Source of the DNA: Rhododendron vialii
Taxonomy: Eukaryota; Streptophyta; Magnoliopsida; Ericales; Ericaceae
Direction of reading: 5' to 3'
Assembly (NCBI RefSeq): GCF_030253575.1
Contig: NC_080559.1
Location: 31,026,501 to 31,090,500, forward strand
Length of the DNA: 64,000 nucleotides
Shown in pieces: positions 36,201-47,222 of the stretch. The notes beneath the pieces are model-generated. The model did not search any database. It was given only the letters and a program-made list of their open reading frames with translations, and had not been told where the DNA came from. Each line of letters opens with the position of its first letter. Position 1 is the stretch's first letter. A program made the position numbers and the translations under genes.

Positions 36201-39200
36201 ATGGGGGACGGAAAGCAAGGAACGGCGATGGTAGCAGAGATATCGCCAAAAGGCATGATGATGTCTCAACTCCAGAATCCCAACCCAATAGCCCACTTCC
36301 AAGTCAAGTACAAGCAACTGGAAGATGGGTTCAGGGTCTGGTTGTCCAAGCAGTCCTTGCCCGTCGAGGCCGCCGTCGTCACCGCCACCAGCGCCGTCCA
36401 GGGCGCCGCCATTGGGGCATTCATGGGTACCCTCACCAACGACGTCTCCTCGTCTTTTGCCCCTCCCCCAAATGCCGCCCTGAATCCGGAAGCCATGGCC
36501 TCTCTTAAGCAGGCCCAGGTTCGTCCTTCTGAGCCCTTCACCCTTCGCAGTTTCGATTACCCTTTTCTGGACAATGAAATAATTTTGTTGCCGACATACT
36601 GCTTGTGCACTTATATACTCGTATCCATGTTTTTTTCGTGAATTTTGCTGCAGTGCGGAATAGAACTGGTTTGGTATACAAATATATTGTGAACTGTGTA
36701 ATTTGAATTACCCATTTTGTGGAAATAATTCTGATTGCCTACACTGCTGATGTATGCATTTGCATGTTTTCCTCGTGTGATTTTACTCCAGAGATGATAA
36801 TTGGTTCCCATAGGGAACAGAAAAGGTTTGGGTTACTTGGGTATTATAACACTTGAGACGTTGCGTAGGCTGTCTCAAATTGAACTTGGATTCTGTATAT
36901 AACCCACTTGCAGCCCTTATGAGCCCAATTGGTGAGTGAAACAGGGATGGTCTGTCGTTATTGGATTTTTTGACTGGATTGTTTAGGTTTGGTATAAGTA
37001 TTTGGTATTCCAAGAGACGGCATATCTTGTATCCAAACCATTATTTATATAATCGTGGTACAAATTTCTGGCCTCTACACCACCATGCATTGGGCTGAGG
37101 TACACAGGAGGTATAGCATGAGAAAGAGAGCTTCAACTTTTACATGGAAATTAAATATGTGTCAATAACGAAATTCTCATGCCTGACATTCCACGATTCA
37201 AGATTCTTTTGGAAATCAGCAGTCACTATAAGTTCATTTACATGTGACTAAGGACTAAACCGAGGTCATGCAGCAAAAAAACTCTAAGCCTCTTGCACAA
37301 CTCAGTGTTGTAGACAGTTGCAGTGATACTTGATAGGTCAATCGAACTGAAAAGGGGCAAATACATGTTATACGATAGAATTTCATCATCAGATTGAAAA
37401 TGTAATATGATAGCATTATCATTATCACATTGAGATAGATTCCATGCCTATCTATAATCAAGCATTCCAAGGATAGATATTGGAACTAAGAGCAGTTTTT
37501 TGTAACAAAAATAATAATAAAAAATTGTCCAACTTAGCAAAATGGTTTTTATACAGGATACGCAGCTCAACAATTGGGCCCTTACGAGCCCGATTGGTGA
37601 GCGAAATAGAGATGGTCCATCATTATCTATTTCTGTTTTTGTTTTCGTTTCTATCATAACAATTTGGATAGGTAGAATACGCTTTTGTTGCATGATTTCC
37701 TTGGAGCATAATTTGGAGACGTCTTGTTTATCTCGTAACTTTGTAAGGAACCCCACTTAGTAGAACAAAGAGTTTTTTCGTAGTTGCTTGTCTTGTTTTA
37801 TTTGGGGACACAAGTGTATATCTATATGTCATTTGATTGGTTCAAGAATCACTTATGCTATGGCTTTGTAAAGAATTGGAATTGATTTTGCATGTGGAAA
37901 TGTATAATTCTTCGGAGCGATATTCTTGCACTCCCCTTCTGAGATGATAAAAGACAAAAAGGGTGCGTGAGAGATGAATATGAACATCACCTCTCTCTTT
38001 TGTGTTAGTAATTTTGTGATTTTAGTATTCTTAGTCAATATCTGTAATAAGTTGATATGATGAGCAAGAGTTTGGAATTGTAATCATGACCTCCAGTTCT
38101 TATTCTAATACCCTATTTCATACAACCAAAATGTGACTTTACACAATTGTACCTGGCGTGGATGGAGAAGTTTAGATGTTGTATTTTTAAAACCCATTGA
38201 TTTACAGGCCCTTGGAGGGGGTCCATTGGCACAAGCACGCAATTTTGCTGTCATGACCGGTGTCAACGCCGGTATCTCTTGTGTCTTGAAAAGAATAAGA
38301 GGGAAGGAGGATGTGCAATCCAGGTAATCCTATTATAACATTCCCTTAGCCCTCTTTACTTGCTTTAATGATCCAGGTTTTTCAACCTTCTGATCTGGCA
38401 TATTATCTCTAGTCTCGCCCGACATCTTTCTTTCAAGGCTTGCACACAACACACGGCAACTTAATTTCTTTTGCTTAAAGCTTATTGTTCATGTTTTTGT
38501 TTTGTTTGATGTCTACTAGAAGAGTAGAAAGTTTCATGTAGATCGTGGGAGTGAAGATAATTAGTGGTTAGCTAGAGCATGTTGGTTGGGAACATGGCTT
38601 CCACTGTTGAAATATGAAAGGTTCTGATTTAGAAAGAGAGTGCATTGGAAACCCAATTGACTGGCTAATGACTAAGACGATATACTTCTTGTAGGTAATA
38701 AGTACTTACATTTACTGCTAAAATAGTTTACTCACGTTATTGCAAAATACTGGGCATTGAAATGATAGACATTGGCGTTCCGCCTCTCACAATGAGGTAT
38801 CATTGTTTGGTCCTTAATGCTTGGATTTTCTTTTCCAACACAGCAGGAGATATATCTCCAATACAATGAACAAAGTGACCTGTACATGAAGCAAATGGAT
38901 ACTGGATTCGTCCTTTATCAGCTCCATCTTGATCGGTCTTAGAGAGATAGAGAGATAATGACCCATGGATGTGTGCGATGGGTGGGTGAGAAACTACTGT
39001 GCTGTTGAACCAATGGGTTCGAGACACATGTCCATAAGTATGATACACTGTGCTTGGCAGAGCCAGCCACCTTGATTCGGCCACCCTATAGCAGCCTTGC
39101 AGTGCTCCTCTGTACATGTAAAAGAATCATTTTGTCTAGGGCTGCCTCTACATTTATCTCCTCCACCTTGGATGGTCTATCCAAGTGCTTACCTTCTTCC

Positions 39201-41346
39201 TAGAGGGCTACCAGATCCACCCTCCTCTAACTATGTCACAAAATATTGATCAGACATTTTTTTTTAGTTTTCTTGTTTAGACATCTAGAAAAATTATGAG
39301 GTGGGAAACTCCAGTGAACTTTTTTTTCCCCCAAGTTCCTTGATTTTGTATTTGAAGAAAATGGATTGAAAGTTAACAATATTAACGATGCTTAGCCACA
39401 TGATTGATTTTTGGGTTGTTTCCACTTTTTTTGGCATACGTTGATGGTGGTTTATTGGTTGCTGTTGTATCTGTGCATCTCTGGTTCGATATTAGTTTTG
39501 CTCCCCTCTTCAAAATAGGGACACAACCCACCTTATACAATTTGAAGAATGGCTTCAGACCCGTCGTGTTAAATATTGGTTAAATTGGTGATTCAGTTTC
39601 CCTTATTCATGTGTTTTTACTTAGTGAAGATTATTGGTTTATCATGACAGCATGGTAGCAGCTTTTGGTTCTGGAGCCATGTTTTCATTGGTTAGTGGCA
39701 TGGGTGGCCCGAATCTGGCAGCTAATGCCGTGACATCTGGAGCCTTCTTTGCACTTGTTCAAGGTGGAATTTTCCAGGTGATCATTTAGAGGAGAAAATT
39801 CATCCTTTGTTTGGTAGCTTCTCAATTGTGGCCGTTATTTTTGTCACCCGATGCTATAATAACGGCAATGTAGCCTATGAACATGCGAGAAAACCTCATA
39901 ACTCAAGCGTGGGTATGTTTATGATGGTTTATCTATGGAATCCAGTGGCAATGCTGGTTGGCTTCAAAGGGTCTTGGGTTCTTCCATATATCTTTACTGA
40001 ATATCTGCCCAAATGAGCTATATACTGAACTGGTGAAAAACTGATCTAATGTTTATGGACTGCGACGCTGGGCGACAGGTCCGACGAAGTGTAAATCTGT
40101 TATATACGTCTCCATTTTCAGTGTGACGTGTTAGTCTGTGCAACAATAAATCCACTTGTTCGAATGCTTGCAGCGGAATACACTGTCCGCTGTTGTAAAT
40201 TGAAAAGAAGTATTTATGATCCCGTGAATCTCGCCATTGTGTTCGAATGGTTGGAAACTTCCTTTTTCATTTCCAACTTTTATATTCACTCTTGAGATTT
40301 TTCACCTGAATATTTGCAACTCAAACAAAGAAAAGTAGGTTTTTTTCTTTAGTTTAAGAAATCTGCTAGAGAGACATCTATTGTTGTATCCCCACCTCTA
40401 GAGTTATCACAAGTAGGCTAGTAGAGCATTATATCATCAATCTGTTATGACAACATGGTTACATACTAAGGTACAGCCCTGTGCTTAAAGTATCATTCTT
40501 GAATAAATGAATTGGGTTTAACGTGGTTTCGTGCCTCTATCTAAACTTTAATTTCTGGCTTAGGAAGCCTGCATGGAAAATTGTTTTCACTGTTAACAAT
40601 GAAGGAAGATGATACGAATGGATGCAAGGGAAATCTTTCACTTAAAAGGGAATACGAAACTAGTATCTGATCTAGTAAAGCAAGCGAATACTTGTGACAT
40701 TAATGGACGCTTGACATTCTATTGGCTGTAAGGCCTCTTGTGGGCAGGTTCAAAACAGAGGTGACTTTGTACTCTCTACGGATGCATGAATAGGCGGGTC
40801 ATGCTGAGAAGATTCTGCATCTTTCTAATTTCAATTCTTTTTGGCAGAAGTTTCTCTATTGTGTTGAGCTTGGCTTGTATGCCTACGTTGCTTAGAGCAT
40901 TTTTTTTGTTGTTATGCAGATAGGGCAGAAGTTTTCCAAACCACCAGCTGATGATATGTTCTATGAGAAAACGAGAAGCATGTTGACAAACCTTGGCCTC
41001 CAGAATTACGAGAAGAATTTTAAGAGAGGCTTGTTAACGGATAACACTCTGCCTCTGCTCAATGATAGGCAAGTAATCAGATTTCCTCTCATCCTTTTCT
41101 CTTTCGAATGATTCTACTTGAACTTGTATTTTGAATGATCCCCTCTTCCATCGCAACATTTTCAGTGCTCTTAGAGATGTGAAAATCCCTCCTGGTCCAA
41201 GGCTCCTCATTCTCGATCACATCCAGAGGTCTGATCCTTTTCCTTGTGAGCAATGTTATGTTCTATACTTGTCGTGGACCTCATTTGTGACTGGATTTCT
41301 GTTCAGGGAGCATGATCTTAAAGGGAAACGACGTGGCAGTGGGTAA
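36201..41346 (+). CDS. HP30-type chloroplast import protein (Tim17/22/23 + SAM)
   Basis: Six exons, 36201-36518, 38208-38323, 39651-39777, 40920-41068, 41166-41228 and 41307-41346, join in frame to 270 residues. The start MGDGKQGTAMVAEISPKGMM follows an A-run. Residues about 50-160 form the Tim17/Tim22/Tim23 (PRAT) domain with Gly/Ala-rich membrane segments (VVTATSAVQGAAIGAFMGTL; RNFAVMTGVNAGISCVLKRI; GSGAMFSLVSGMGGPNLAAN; TSGAFFALVQGGIFQ). The C-terminus is a SAM domain (LTNLGLQNYEKNFKRGLLTD through RDVKIPPGPRLLILDHIQ). This architecture is that of Arabidopsis HP30-1/HP30-2, inner-envelope proteins that import transit-peptide-less proteins into chloroplasts. The intron after exon 4 starts with GC (GATAG|GCAAGT); using the nearby GT gives an early stop. 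Intron 1 contains two related fragments (about 36890-36955 and 37570-37625). Confidence 0.93.
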
Positions 41347-41625
41347 TTTTCTGCGTCTAACCAATTCGTTACAACAAAAAGTTGCCTTCTATCGGGGAAG
41401 TGCTTTTATGCTTTCGTGTACCAAAACTAGATAATTGGATTATTGTCCAGGCTACTTTGTCATGTTTCAGTTACAGTGATGTAGAAGTACTTGTTTTTGG
41501 AAACTTGGTAGACAGTTTGTTGTAGCTTCATATTATGCTTCCGAGTAACTCATCAGGAATCACACACCGTAGTACTCTTCTGAGTAGTCGAGGAGACATT
41601 TCACAGTAAGCATGAGTTCTGATAT

Positions 41626-41668
<43 letters not shown>

Positions 41669-42154
41669 TAGCAATCATTTTCGGAGCTTCCGTAAAGGTA
41701 ATGGCAATTGAGAAACTTTGGACGGGGACGTGCAATTGTTTGTTGAATTAGATGGAAACGTTTCGTATTGGAAAAGGTTTGGTGCTTTACCAATAGTTCA
41801 ATTACTACGTTGAGCAAAATAGTAGATGAGATTGATACCGATGGGATACCGACAGGTACGCAGAGCTCACTCCGGGTCCCTCACGAGATTCAAGGATTCC
41901 GAAATCTAAATGAAAAAATTAGAAGATTGGATTGAGCGCTTATACATGTCAGATTGAGTTGATTTTTTGCAGGCCCACCTAGGTTTTTTTTTTTAAATTA
42001 TTGAATGGTTTAAATCATCCGTTTGGGATCTGAAGTGAGTTCATGTGCCTATTAGTACCAATAGTAGGGTTCGAAGATAATTGATGTGATTCTTGGAGTT
42101 CATAGGTTCCTCTATTTGGTGAAAAGTAGGAATGTGAAAAGTATCTGACCAGTG
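41347..42154. other. HP30 3' flank
   Basis: A (GA)n microsatellite lies at about 41630-41665. The remainder is probably 3' untranslated and intergenic DNA; no gene was recognised. Confidence 0.45.
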
Positions 42155-42169
42155 ACCCAACGTTGGTTT

Positions 42170-42523
42170 TTTTTTTTTTTTTTAAACATGTTAGAAATTC
42201 ATTAATAACAATAAGGATTACAATTTACCGTGTGCCTCTAATACAATTGGAGAAAATTTTATTGCACACAAGGTAACAAAATACACAACCAAATCAAATG
42301 AAGGAATCAAGTCCAACGCTAAATTGATTTAGTAGAAGTCAGCGCCACTTTGATATAGTAGAAGTCAGAGCCGCGTATGTGATGTGTCGATATTCAGCTG
42401 TCATAGTAGTTCCACAATTGTTGATATTATCCACAGAGACCGATCGATGCCAATCTAATGGCTTTTTTTACACTTTTTGGCAGAGAGCACCGCGTGCATA
42501 GAATAAACATATCATGCAATATC
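42170..42523 (-). mobile_element. Retroposon with 15-base TSD, minus strand
   Basis: A T-run at the left end is a poly-A tail on the minus strand. The perfect 15-base direct repeat ACCCAACGTTGGTTT at 42155-42169 and 42524-42538 brackets the insert. The body is non-coding and I could not assign it to LINE or SINE with certainty; a 5'-truncated LINE tail is most likely. Confidence 0.75.
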
Positions 42524-42684
42524 ACCCAACGTTGGTTTGATCGACGAGAGAGACAGTGAGTGATTTTCCGGTGGAAATAGACTTTAAAGTAGTAACTTTC
42601 ACGTGGTAAATTAGATTTACTGTTTGTAAAATACTCCACAATTGGACGAAAATGGTTGAGGAACATATAGTTTTTTTTTTTTTT

Positions 42685-43025
42685 TTCAATATTGGATAGA
42701 TGTCCAACTTATTTCGGACGAGAATTGATCTCTCAACCTCTCACGCCGAAAGGTCGAGCAGATACCGTTGGACCTTCCGCGTGAGCAGATGCCATTGGAT
42801 AAATGTCCGACTTATTTTTGACGAGAATTGATCTCTCAACCTCTCACAACGAAAGATCGAATAGATACCGTTAGACCTTTCGCTTGAGCAGATGCCGTTG
42901 AATAGATGTCCAACTTATTTTTGACAAAAATTGATCTCTCGACCTCTCAAGCCGAAAGGTCAAGCACGTACCATTAGACTTTCCGCTTGAACAGATGCCA
43001 TTGGACGAAAGTCAAAAGGCACATA
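42685..43025. repeat. Tandem trimer of a tRNA-like unit, about 118 bases
   Basis: Three adjacent units each contain gatgtcc(a/g)acttattt, gagaattgatctctc(a/g)acctctca and ccgtt(g/a)(g/a)ac blocks. Read on the minus strand each carries a B-box-like gagaggtcgagagatcaa. It looks like a SINE-derived tandem array. Confidence 0.75.
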
Positions 43026-43954
43026 GTCGATGAAATGCGAAGGCTCGTGAAAGCTGGAAGTTGTCAATCGCGTGCTTTGGAATATTCCACTTTTATGCTC
43101 CTCCAATCGTCCCCTAAAGCCCTTGTCATCACATCATTTTGCTTTTTCCATTTGACTAGCGTGCTGCGTCCGTCACTGACCACTTCTAAATAATTGCGCC
43201 AGGACGGTTTTCGCCCAACAAGATTCGCAATTTGCTCTAACGATAATGGTCAAACCATCCAACCTGGCTACCATTTTGCCTTTTTCTCCTTTTGTCAATG
43301 CTCGAGTCATATCAACTTCTGTTTTTAACAGCATTGGTTCCTGAAATGGAGCCCTCCGCTAGGGGGAGAAGTTCCTTATATCGTCGGTCACAATCCTAGC
43401 CAGTTGACTTGTTCGTTTGTGATCTCAAAATTTTGGTACATGATTTTTAATAAATTATTTTTTTTATTTCTCGTCATTTATTACTCTTAAAAGCTTCCCT
43501 CAAAATTCAAACCGGACATGATCCTGGCGGTGACGTGATTTTCTGAATCTGGCTTAAAATATGAAAAACTAATTTTCTAAACACAGATTTTGCATCCCGT
43601 CAAGAGTTATTTAAAAAAAAAAACACACAGAACAGCTTTAGCAACAGAAGTAGCTTGGAGAAAAAGCAGGAGAAAATGAAGAAAAGCTACACAAGGTTAT
43701 TCCATTGACAAAACTGCCCTTCAAATCACCACCCCCAAACAACAACAATCCATCAGATCCCACGACCTCGACAACAATTACAGACCAATACACAGGAGAA
43801 GAAGAAGAAGAACAAACCAAAGATCGATCCATGTTTCGTGAACCTAATACAGAAATCAATGGTTATCTTACATACAACCCACAATCCTCCTACTTACCAT
43901 TAACATATACATACACACATACACGTACGTATAGATAAATGACGTACGGGTGGG
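43026..43954. other. Intergenic / LSU 3' flank
   Basis: The right-hand end probably carries the LSU 3' untranslated region (minus strand). A short plus-strand Asn/Thr/Pro-rich frame (43705-43938) lies antisense to it and is not supported as a gene. Confidence 0.4.
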
Positions 43955-44317
43955 TCACGTGGAATTAGTCGGGAGAGAAAGAGAAGCGGCCTGGAGGAGC
44001 TTCTGGGCGGCGGAGAGCTGGTCCATCATGGACAGAACGCGGGCCCGGTAGGACCGGGCCTGGTCGACGGCCTCGGCCTCGAGCTCGCCCAATTGGGAGC
44101 ACAACCGCTCCTCGGCCTCCTCCGCCACCCGCAGCCGCTCCCACGTCCTCTCCAGCTCTTTCCTCATCTTCTCCTCCCTCTCCATGCTCCTCTTCAGCTC
44201 CCTCTCCAACTCCTCGTTCCTCTTTCTCAACACCTCCTCCTCCTCCTCCTCCGCCGGGTGCGGTGGCTGGCGGTGGGGCTTGGGTTTCGTCGGTGCCACC
44301 GCTATTGTTGGAGCCAT
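43955..44317 (-). CDS. LSU: LSU (RESPONSE TO LOW SULFUR) protein
   Basis: An intronless 120-residue frame. Residues about 25-105 form a coiled coil: EEVLRKRNEELERELKRSME, then the family hallmark RVAEEAEERLCSQLGELEAE and VDQARSYRARVLSMMDQLSA. LSU proteins are small plant coiled-coil proteins of about 90-120 residues induced by sulfur deficiency; they bind many partners and help link sulfur status with stress and immune signalling. The N-terminal Pro/Lys extension (APTKPKPHRQPPHP) makes it somewhat longer than the Arabidopsis forms. GC content is far higher than in the flanks. The promoter carries a TATA box (44444-44450) and a perfect UPE-box (44466-44485), and the leader has a GA repeat. Its location between HP30 and ATG13 matches the Arabidopsis LSU loci. 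Confidence 0.94.
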   Translation of the reverse strand: MAPTIAVAPTKPKPHRQPPHPAEEEEEEVLRKRNEELERELKRSMEREEKMRKELERTWERLRVAEEAEERLCSQLGELEAEAVDQARSYRARVLSMMDQLSAAQKLLQAASLSLPTNST

Positions 44318-44353
44318 TATTATTGGCGGGTTAATGGCTAAATTAATAATCTC

Positions 44354-44380
44354 TAGAGAGAGAGAGAGAGAGAGAGAGAA
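44354..44380. repeat. (GA)n in the LSU leader
   Basis: A run of about 12 AG units lies 37-63 bases upstream of the LSU start codon, inside the predicted leader (CT repeat on the coding strand). Confidence 0.85.
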
Positions 44381-44443
44381 GTTGTGGATGGATTTGTGGC
44401 TAATCTCCTAACTCAACGTACATAGACAGGTTGTTAGCAGGAG

Positions 44444-44450
44444 TTTTATA
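44444..44450 (-). promoter_or_regulatory. TATA box of LSU
   Basis: TATAAAA on the minus strand, about 127-133 bases upstream of the LSU start codon, which places the transcription start near 44415. Confidence 0.7.
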
Positions 44451-44465
44451 GGCTTAGGAAGGGAG

Positions 44466-44485
44466 TGTCTAGGTTCAATGTATCT
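44466..44485 (-). promoter_or_regulatory. UPE-box (low-sulfur response element) of LSU
   Basis: The minus strand reads AGATACATTGAACCTAGACA, matching at every position the UPE-box consensus as I recall it, AG[GA]T[AT]CATTGAACCT[AG]GAC[AG]. The UPE-box was described upstream of the tobacco LSU homologue UP9C and binds EIL3/SLIM1-type factors that control sulfur starvation genes. It sits 15 bases upstream of the TATA box in the gene's own orientation. Confidence 0.9.
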
Positions 44486-44824
44486 GAAGGAGATGCCTTG
44501 GGCTGGGCCCTTGTAAGGAACGTTCCCTGGTTTTAACAAATTTATTTCTTTAATTTTGTTTTTTTGTTGAATGAAGTTTCCCCAAGCCTCTCGAAGTGAA
44601 ATGCGAAGCTTCGAATACATATATGCTTCAAGCCTTTTCGATAAACCTAAAATATCCGATGCGTGGGCTCAAATGTATCGGACAATTTTGAATTGTACAT
44701 TTCTGTCCGAGTCTATGGAAGTATTACTTTTGGGGAGTTATTGAAGTATAATGTTTTAGTGAAATTGTGCTGAAAAGCATGAGTACTATTTGTTAATTTT
44801 TCATTTTGAAATGAGGTTGTATAA

Positions 44825-45067
44825 GGTGCCATTCCGTTTTTTTTTTAAATCTTTTTTTTAAAAAATTAGGTAATTTCAAGCTCAAATATAATCAAAATAA
44901 AAAATAATTTTTAAAATTTTTTTTGCACCGCTTAAAAGATCCCAATAATATTTATCAAATAAGATTCATATCGGTAGAAAAATTATTTACGTAAAACACA
45001 TGATTTTTGAGCTTGAAATTACATTCATTTTTTAAAAATCCATTTTTAAAGAAAGCGGAACGGAGCC
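44825..45067. mobile_element. Foldback MITE 1 of the LSU-upstream cluster
   Basis: The left end ggtgccattccgttt pairs with the right end aagcggaacggagcc, and inner blocks aatttcaagctcaa and ttgagcttgaaatt also pair. There is no coding capacity. Confidence 0.75.
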
Positions 45068-45499
45068 AAATAATTTTTCGTTCAATATCTAACTGAAATG
45101 TTCATAAGATCTCAAATACGGTATGATGAAATATTAAATGGTCTCTATCAGGGGAGTAACTATGTAAGCCTTTATATCACGTTATCTTCGAAAAAGATCG
45201 ATCGATGAAGACTTATACGATTCATATTTGCTTACGTTGAAAACCGATGGTCACCACTCATTGGGTAACTTTTACGTAATTGCCTGCGTAGTCATAGAAC
45301 TTCGTGGTTAGTATTTCTTTGACATTTAATTACTATTTTTATGAAAATAACTTTGAACTAATATTTAATGGGCATGAAAATAACATTCGAAATATAATAA
45401 TCTCACTCTTTTATTTTATGGGTGCTGGGTCCCCACCTATCCGCCAATGCGGAGCTTATACCAAATGGAATGCCATTTGAGGCATTGAAAAAAGAGGGT

Positions 45500-45900
45500 A
45501 CTGGGCTCCGCGGAGGCGGGGGGCTGCTGCCCCCGGGTTTCCGGGTCCACTCCGGTCTTGCTCTGATGATCTGAAACGTTCACTTTGTAGAGCTCGTTGA
45601 GTAGAATAACTATCCAGAAAATCAGCTTAATTGGATATCATTAAGTGCCTGATCGGAGTCCATATAACTCTCGGTCCATGGGTTACAGTGGATTTGATCC
45701 AGTGTTTCAGATCCATTTTTTTAAGATAAAAATATTCCGATCAGGTACTTAATGATATCCAATTAAGCTGATTTTTTGCATAGTTATTCTAATCGATGAG
45801 CTCTACAAAGTAAACGTTTCAGATTATCGGAGCGAGACCGGAGTGGGCCCGAAAATCCGGGACGGTAGCACCCCCCCCCCCCCCCCCGCCTCCGGGCTTC
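45500..45900. mobile_element. Long foldback element with G/C-rich ends
   Basis: Arms of about 160 bases pair almost throughout: ccgggtccactccggtcttgc with gcgagaccggagtgggcccg, gaaacgttcactttgtagagctc with gagctctacaaagtaaacgtttc, and aatcagcttaattggatatcattaag with its complement. The ends carry G-runs and a C-run (45870-45887). A transcript would form a long hairpin. Confidence 0.8.
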
Positions 45901-45920
45901 GCTAGAGTAACTTTGGGAAG

Positions 45921-46105
45921 GTTTTCTTTTTAATGCAGGGTGTTTCAAGCAATTGCGTGTATTTCAGACTATTTTCTACAACTCCTTCTATACTCGTTTC
46001 ATATGTTTACGCATGTCATGAGAGTAAGGTGGCTCCAAGAGTTGATACCAATGAGAATCAAACCTGAAGTCTCAAGTTAAGACCACTAGGCCAACTCTTG
46101 AGGTT
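45921..46105 (-). mobile_element. tRNA-derived SINE (26.3-kb family)
   Basis: It shares taatgcagggtgtt, cagacta, cgtttcatatg and accactaggccaactc blocks with the SINE at 26273-26480, in the same order and orientation. It is more diverged. No clear target duplication was seen. Confidence 0.7.
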
Positions 46106-46674
46106 TCTGCGAAAGTATTTGGTTCTCTACATAGTAACAGCAGTCTCTTGCTCCATCTGAATAGATTTCATTTCGAGCTCTAAAATGTAATATAAATGGT
46201 GCATTTCGTTAACCTTAAGGTGCAGAACAGTTTTAAAAAAAACAAGAAAAGTCAATCGGGCATCAATGACCCTATAAACACGTATCGCATTAATCTTGAA
46301 TAAATGAATGGCAAGTAAGATTTTGAAAATACACTTTCCAGTGAATTTGGCTCGATCAGTATAAATTATCGATTTCTGATCAAACTTATATTTTATGCAG
46401 GACTATTCTAGAGAGGTATTGTGAGGTCACAAAGAAAACAGAACAGATCATGTTTTTAGATTCGGGATGAAGCCCATAATAGGCAGGGCGACAGCAATAA
46501 AGAACAGAACAAGGTTTTAACTTTTAAAGCCCGACCACCACCACCTCTGGCATAGTTCGCCAGCCTCAATTTAGTGCTCAGAGGTGGGCCAGGTGGCCAA
46601 AAATAAACATACCGTATAAATTTTGTTGTTCGTCCTGGCACACTACGCTAAACTACCACATTATCCATTACATT

Positions 46675-46940
46675 TTTATGGGGCTCATTCTGGGTCTTAT
46701 GAGAATAAAAAAAATACTTATAAATTTCAAAATAATATTTTTGTGGGGCTCAACTCCAACTGATATCGGTAAGTATTATTTGTAGATTCGTAAAGACGCT
46801 CAATTTCACCTCTTGCGAATCCACAAATAATACTTACTGATATCCTTGGAATTGATTTTTTACATGGCCCTATTAAATAATATTTTAAATTTATGGGCAT
46901 TTTTTTTGTATTTTTGTAGGATCTAGAATGAGTCCCACAA
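46675..46940. mobile_element. Foldback MITE
   Basis: The left end tggggctcattctgggtctta pairs with tagaatgagtccca at the right, and the inner blocks gatatcggtaagtattatttgt and acaaataatacttactgatatc form a near-perfect stem. Non-coding. Confidence 0.75.
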
Positions 46941-46984
46941 AAAAATGTAGTGATTTAGTGCAATACATGTAACATCTTTTTTTT

Positions 46985-47222
46985 AAGGCCCCATTCTAGA
47001 AAATAAATCCTTATTTTTTAAGAAGACAATTTCAAACTCAAAAATAATGGGCTTACTGAAATCTAAAAATATGCAATATGAATCTTGTTTGAAAAATGTC
47101 GATAAGATCTTTTATACGATGAAAAAAAAAATCAAAAATTATTTTTTATTTACATTATTTTTTAGTTTAAAAATATAAAATAAATACTTATTTTTTTAAG
47201 AAGGTGTTTTAGAACGGGATCT
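46985..47222. mobile_element. Foldback MITE, related to the 44.8-kb copy
   Basis: The left end ggccccattctagaa pairs with the right end ttagaacgggatc, with complementary A/T-rich inner arms. The interior gaatcttgtttgaaaaatgtcgataagatctttta resembles the centre of the 44825-45067 element on the other strand. Confidence 0.65.

Noticed and set aside
36266-36541. 91-codon minus frame
   Set aside because: Antisense shadow of HP30 exon 1.
38800-39117. 105-codon minus frame in HP30 intron 2
   Set aside because: No recognised domain, no exon borders matching a gene; probably intronic repeat DNA.
39807-40016. 69-codon plus frame after HP30 exon 3
   Set aside because: Lies in the intron; the next HP30 exon at 40920 joins in phase without it.
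42685-43025. Possible CRISPR-like spaced repeats
   Set aside because: The units are contiguous and about 118 bases, without unique spacers; the genome is a plant.
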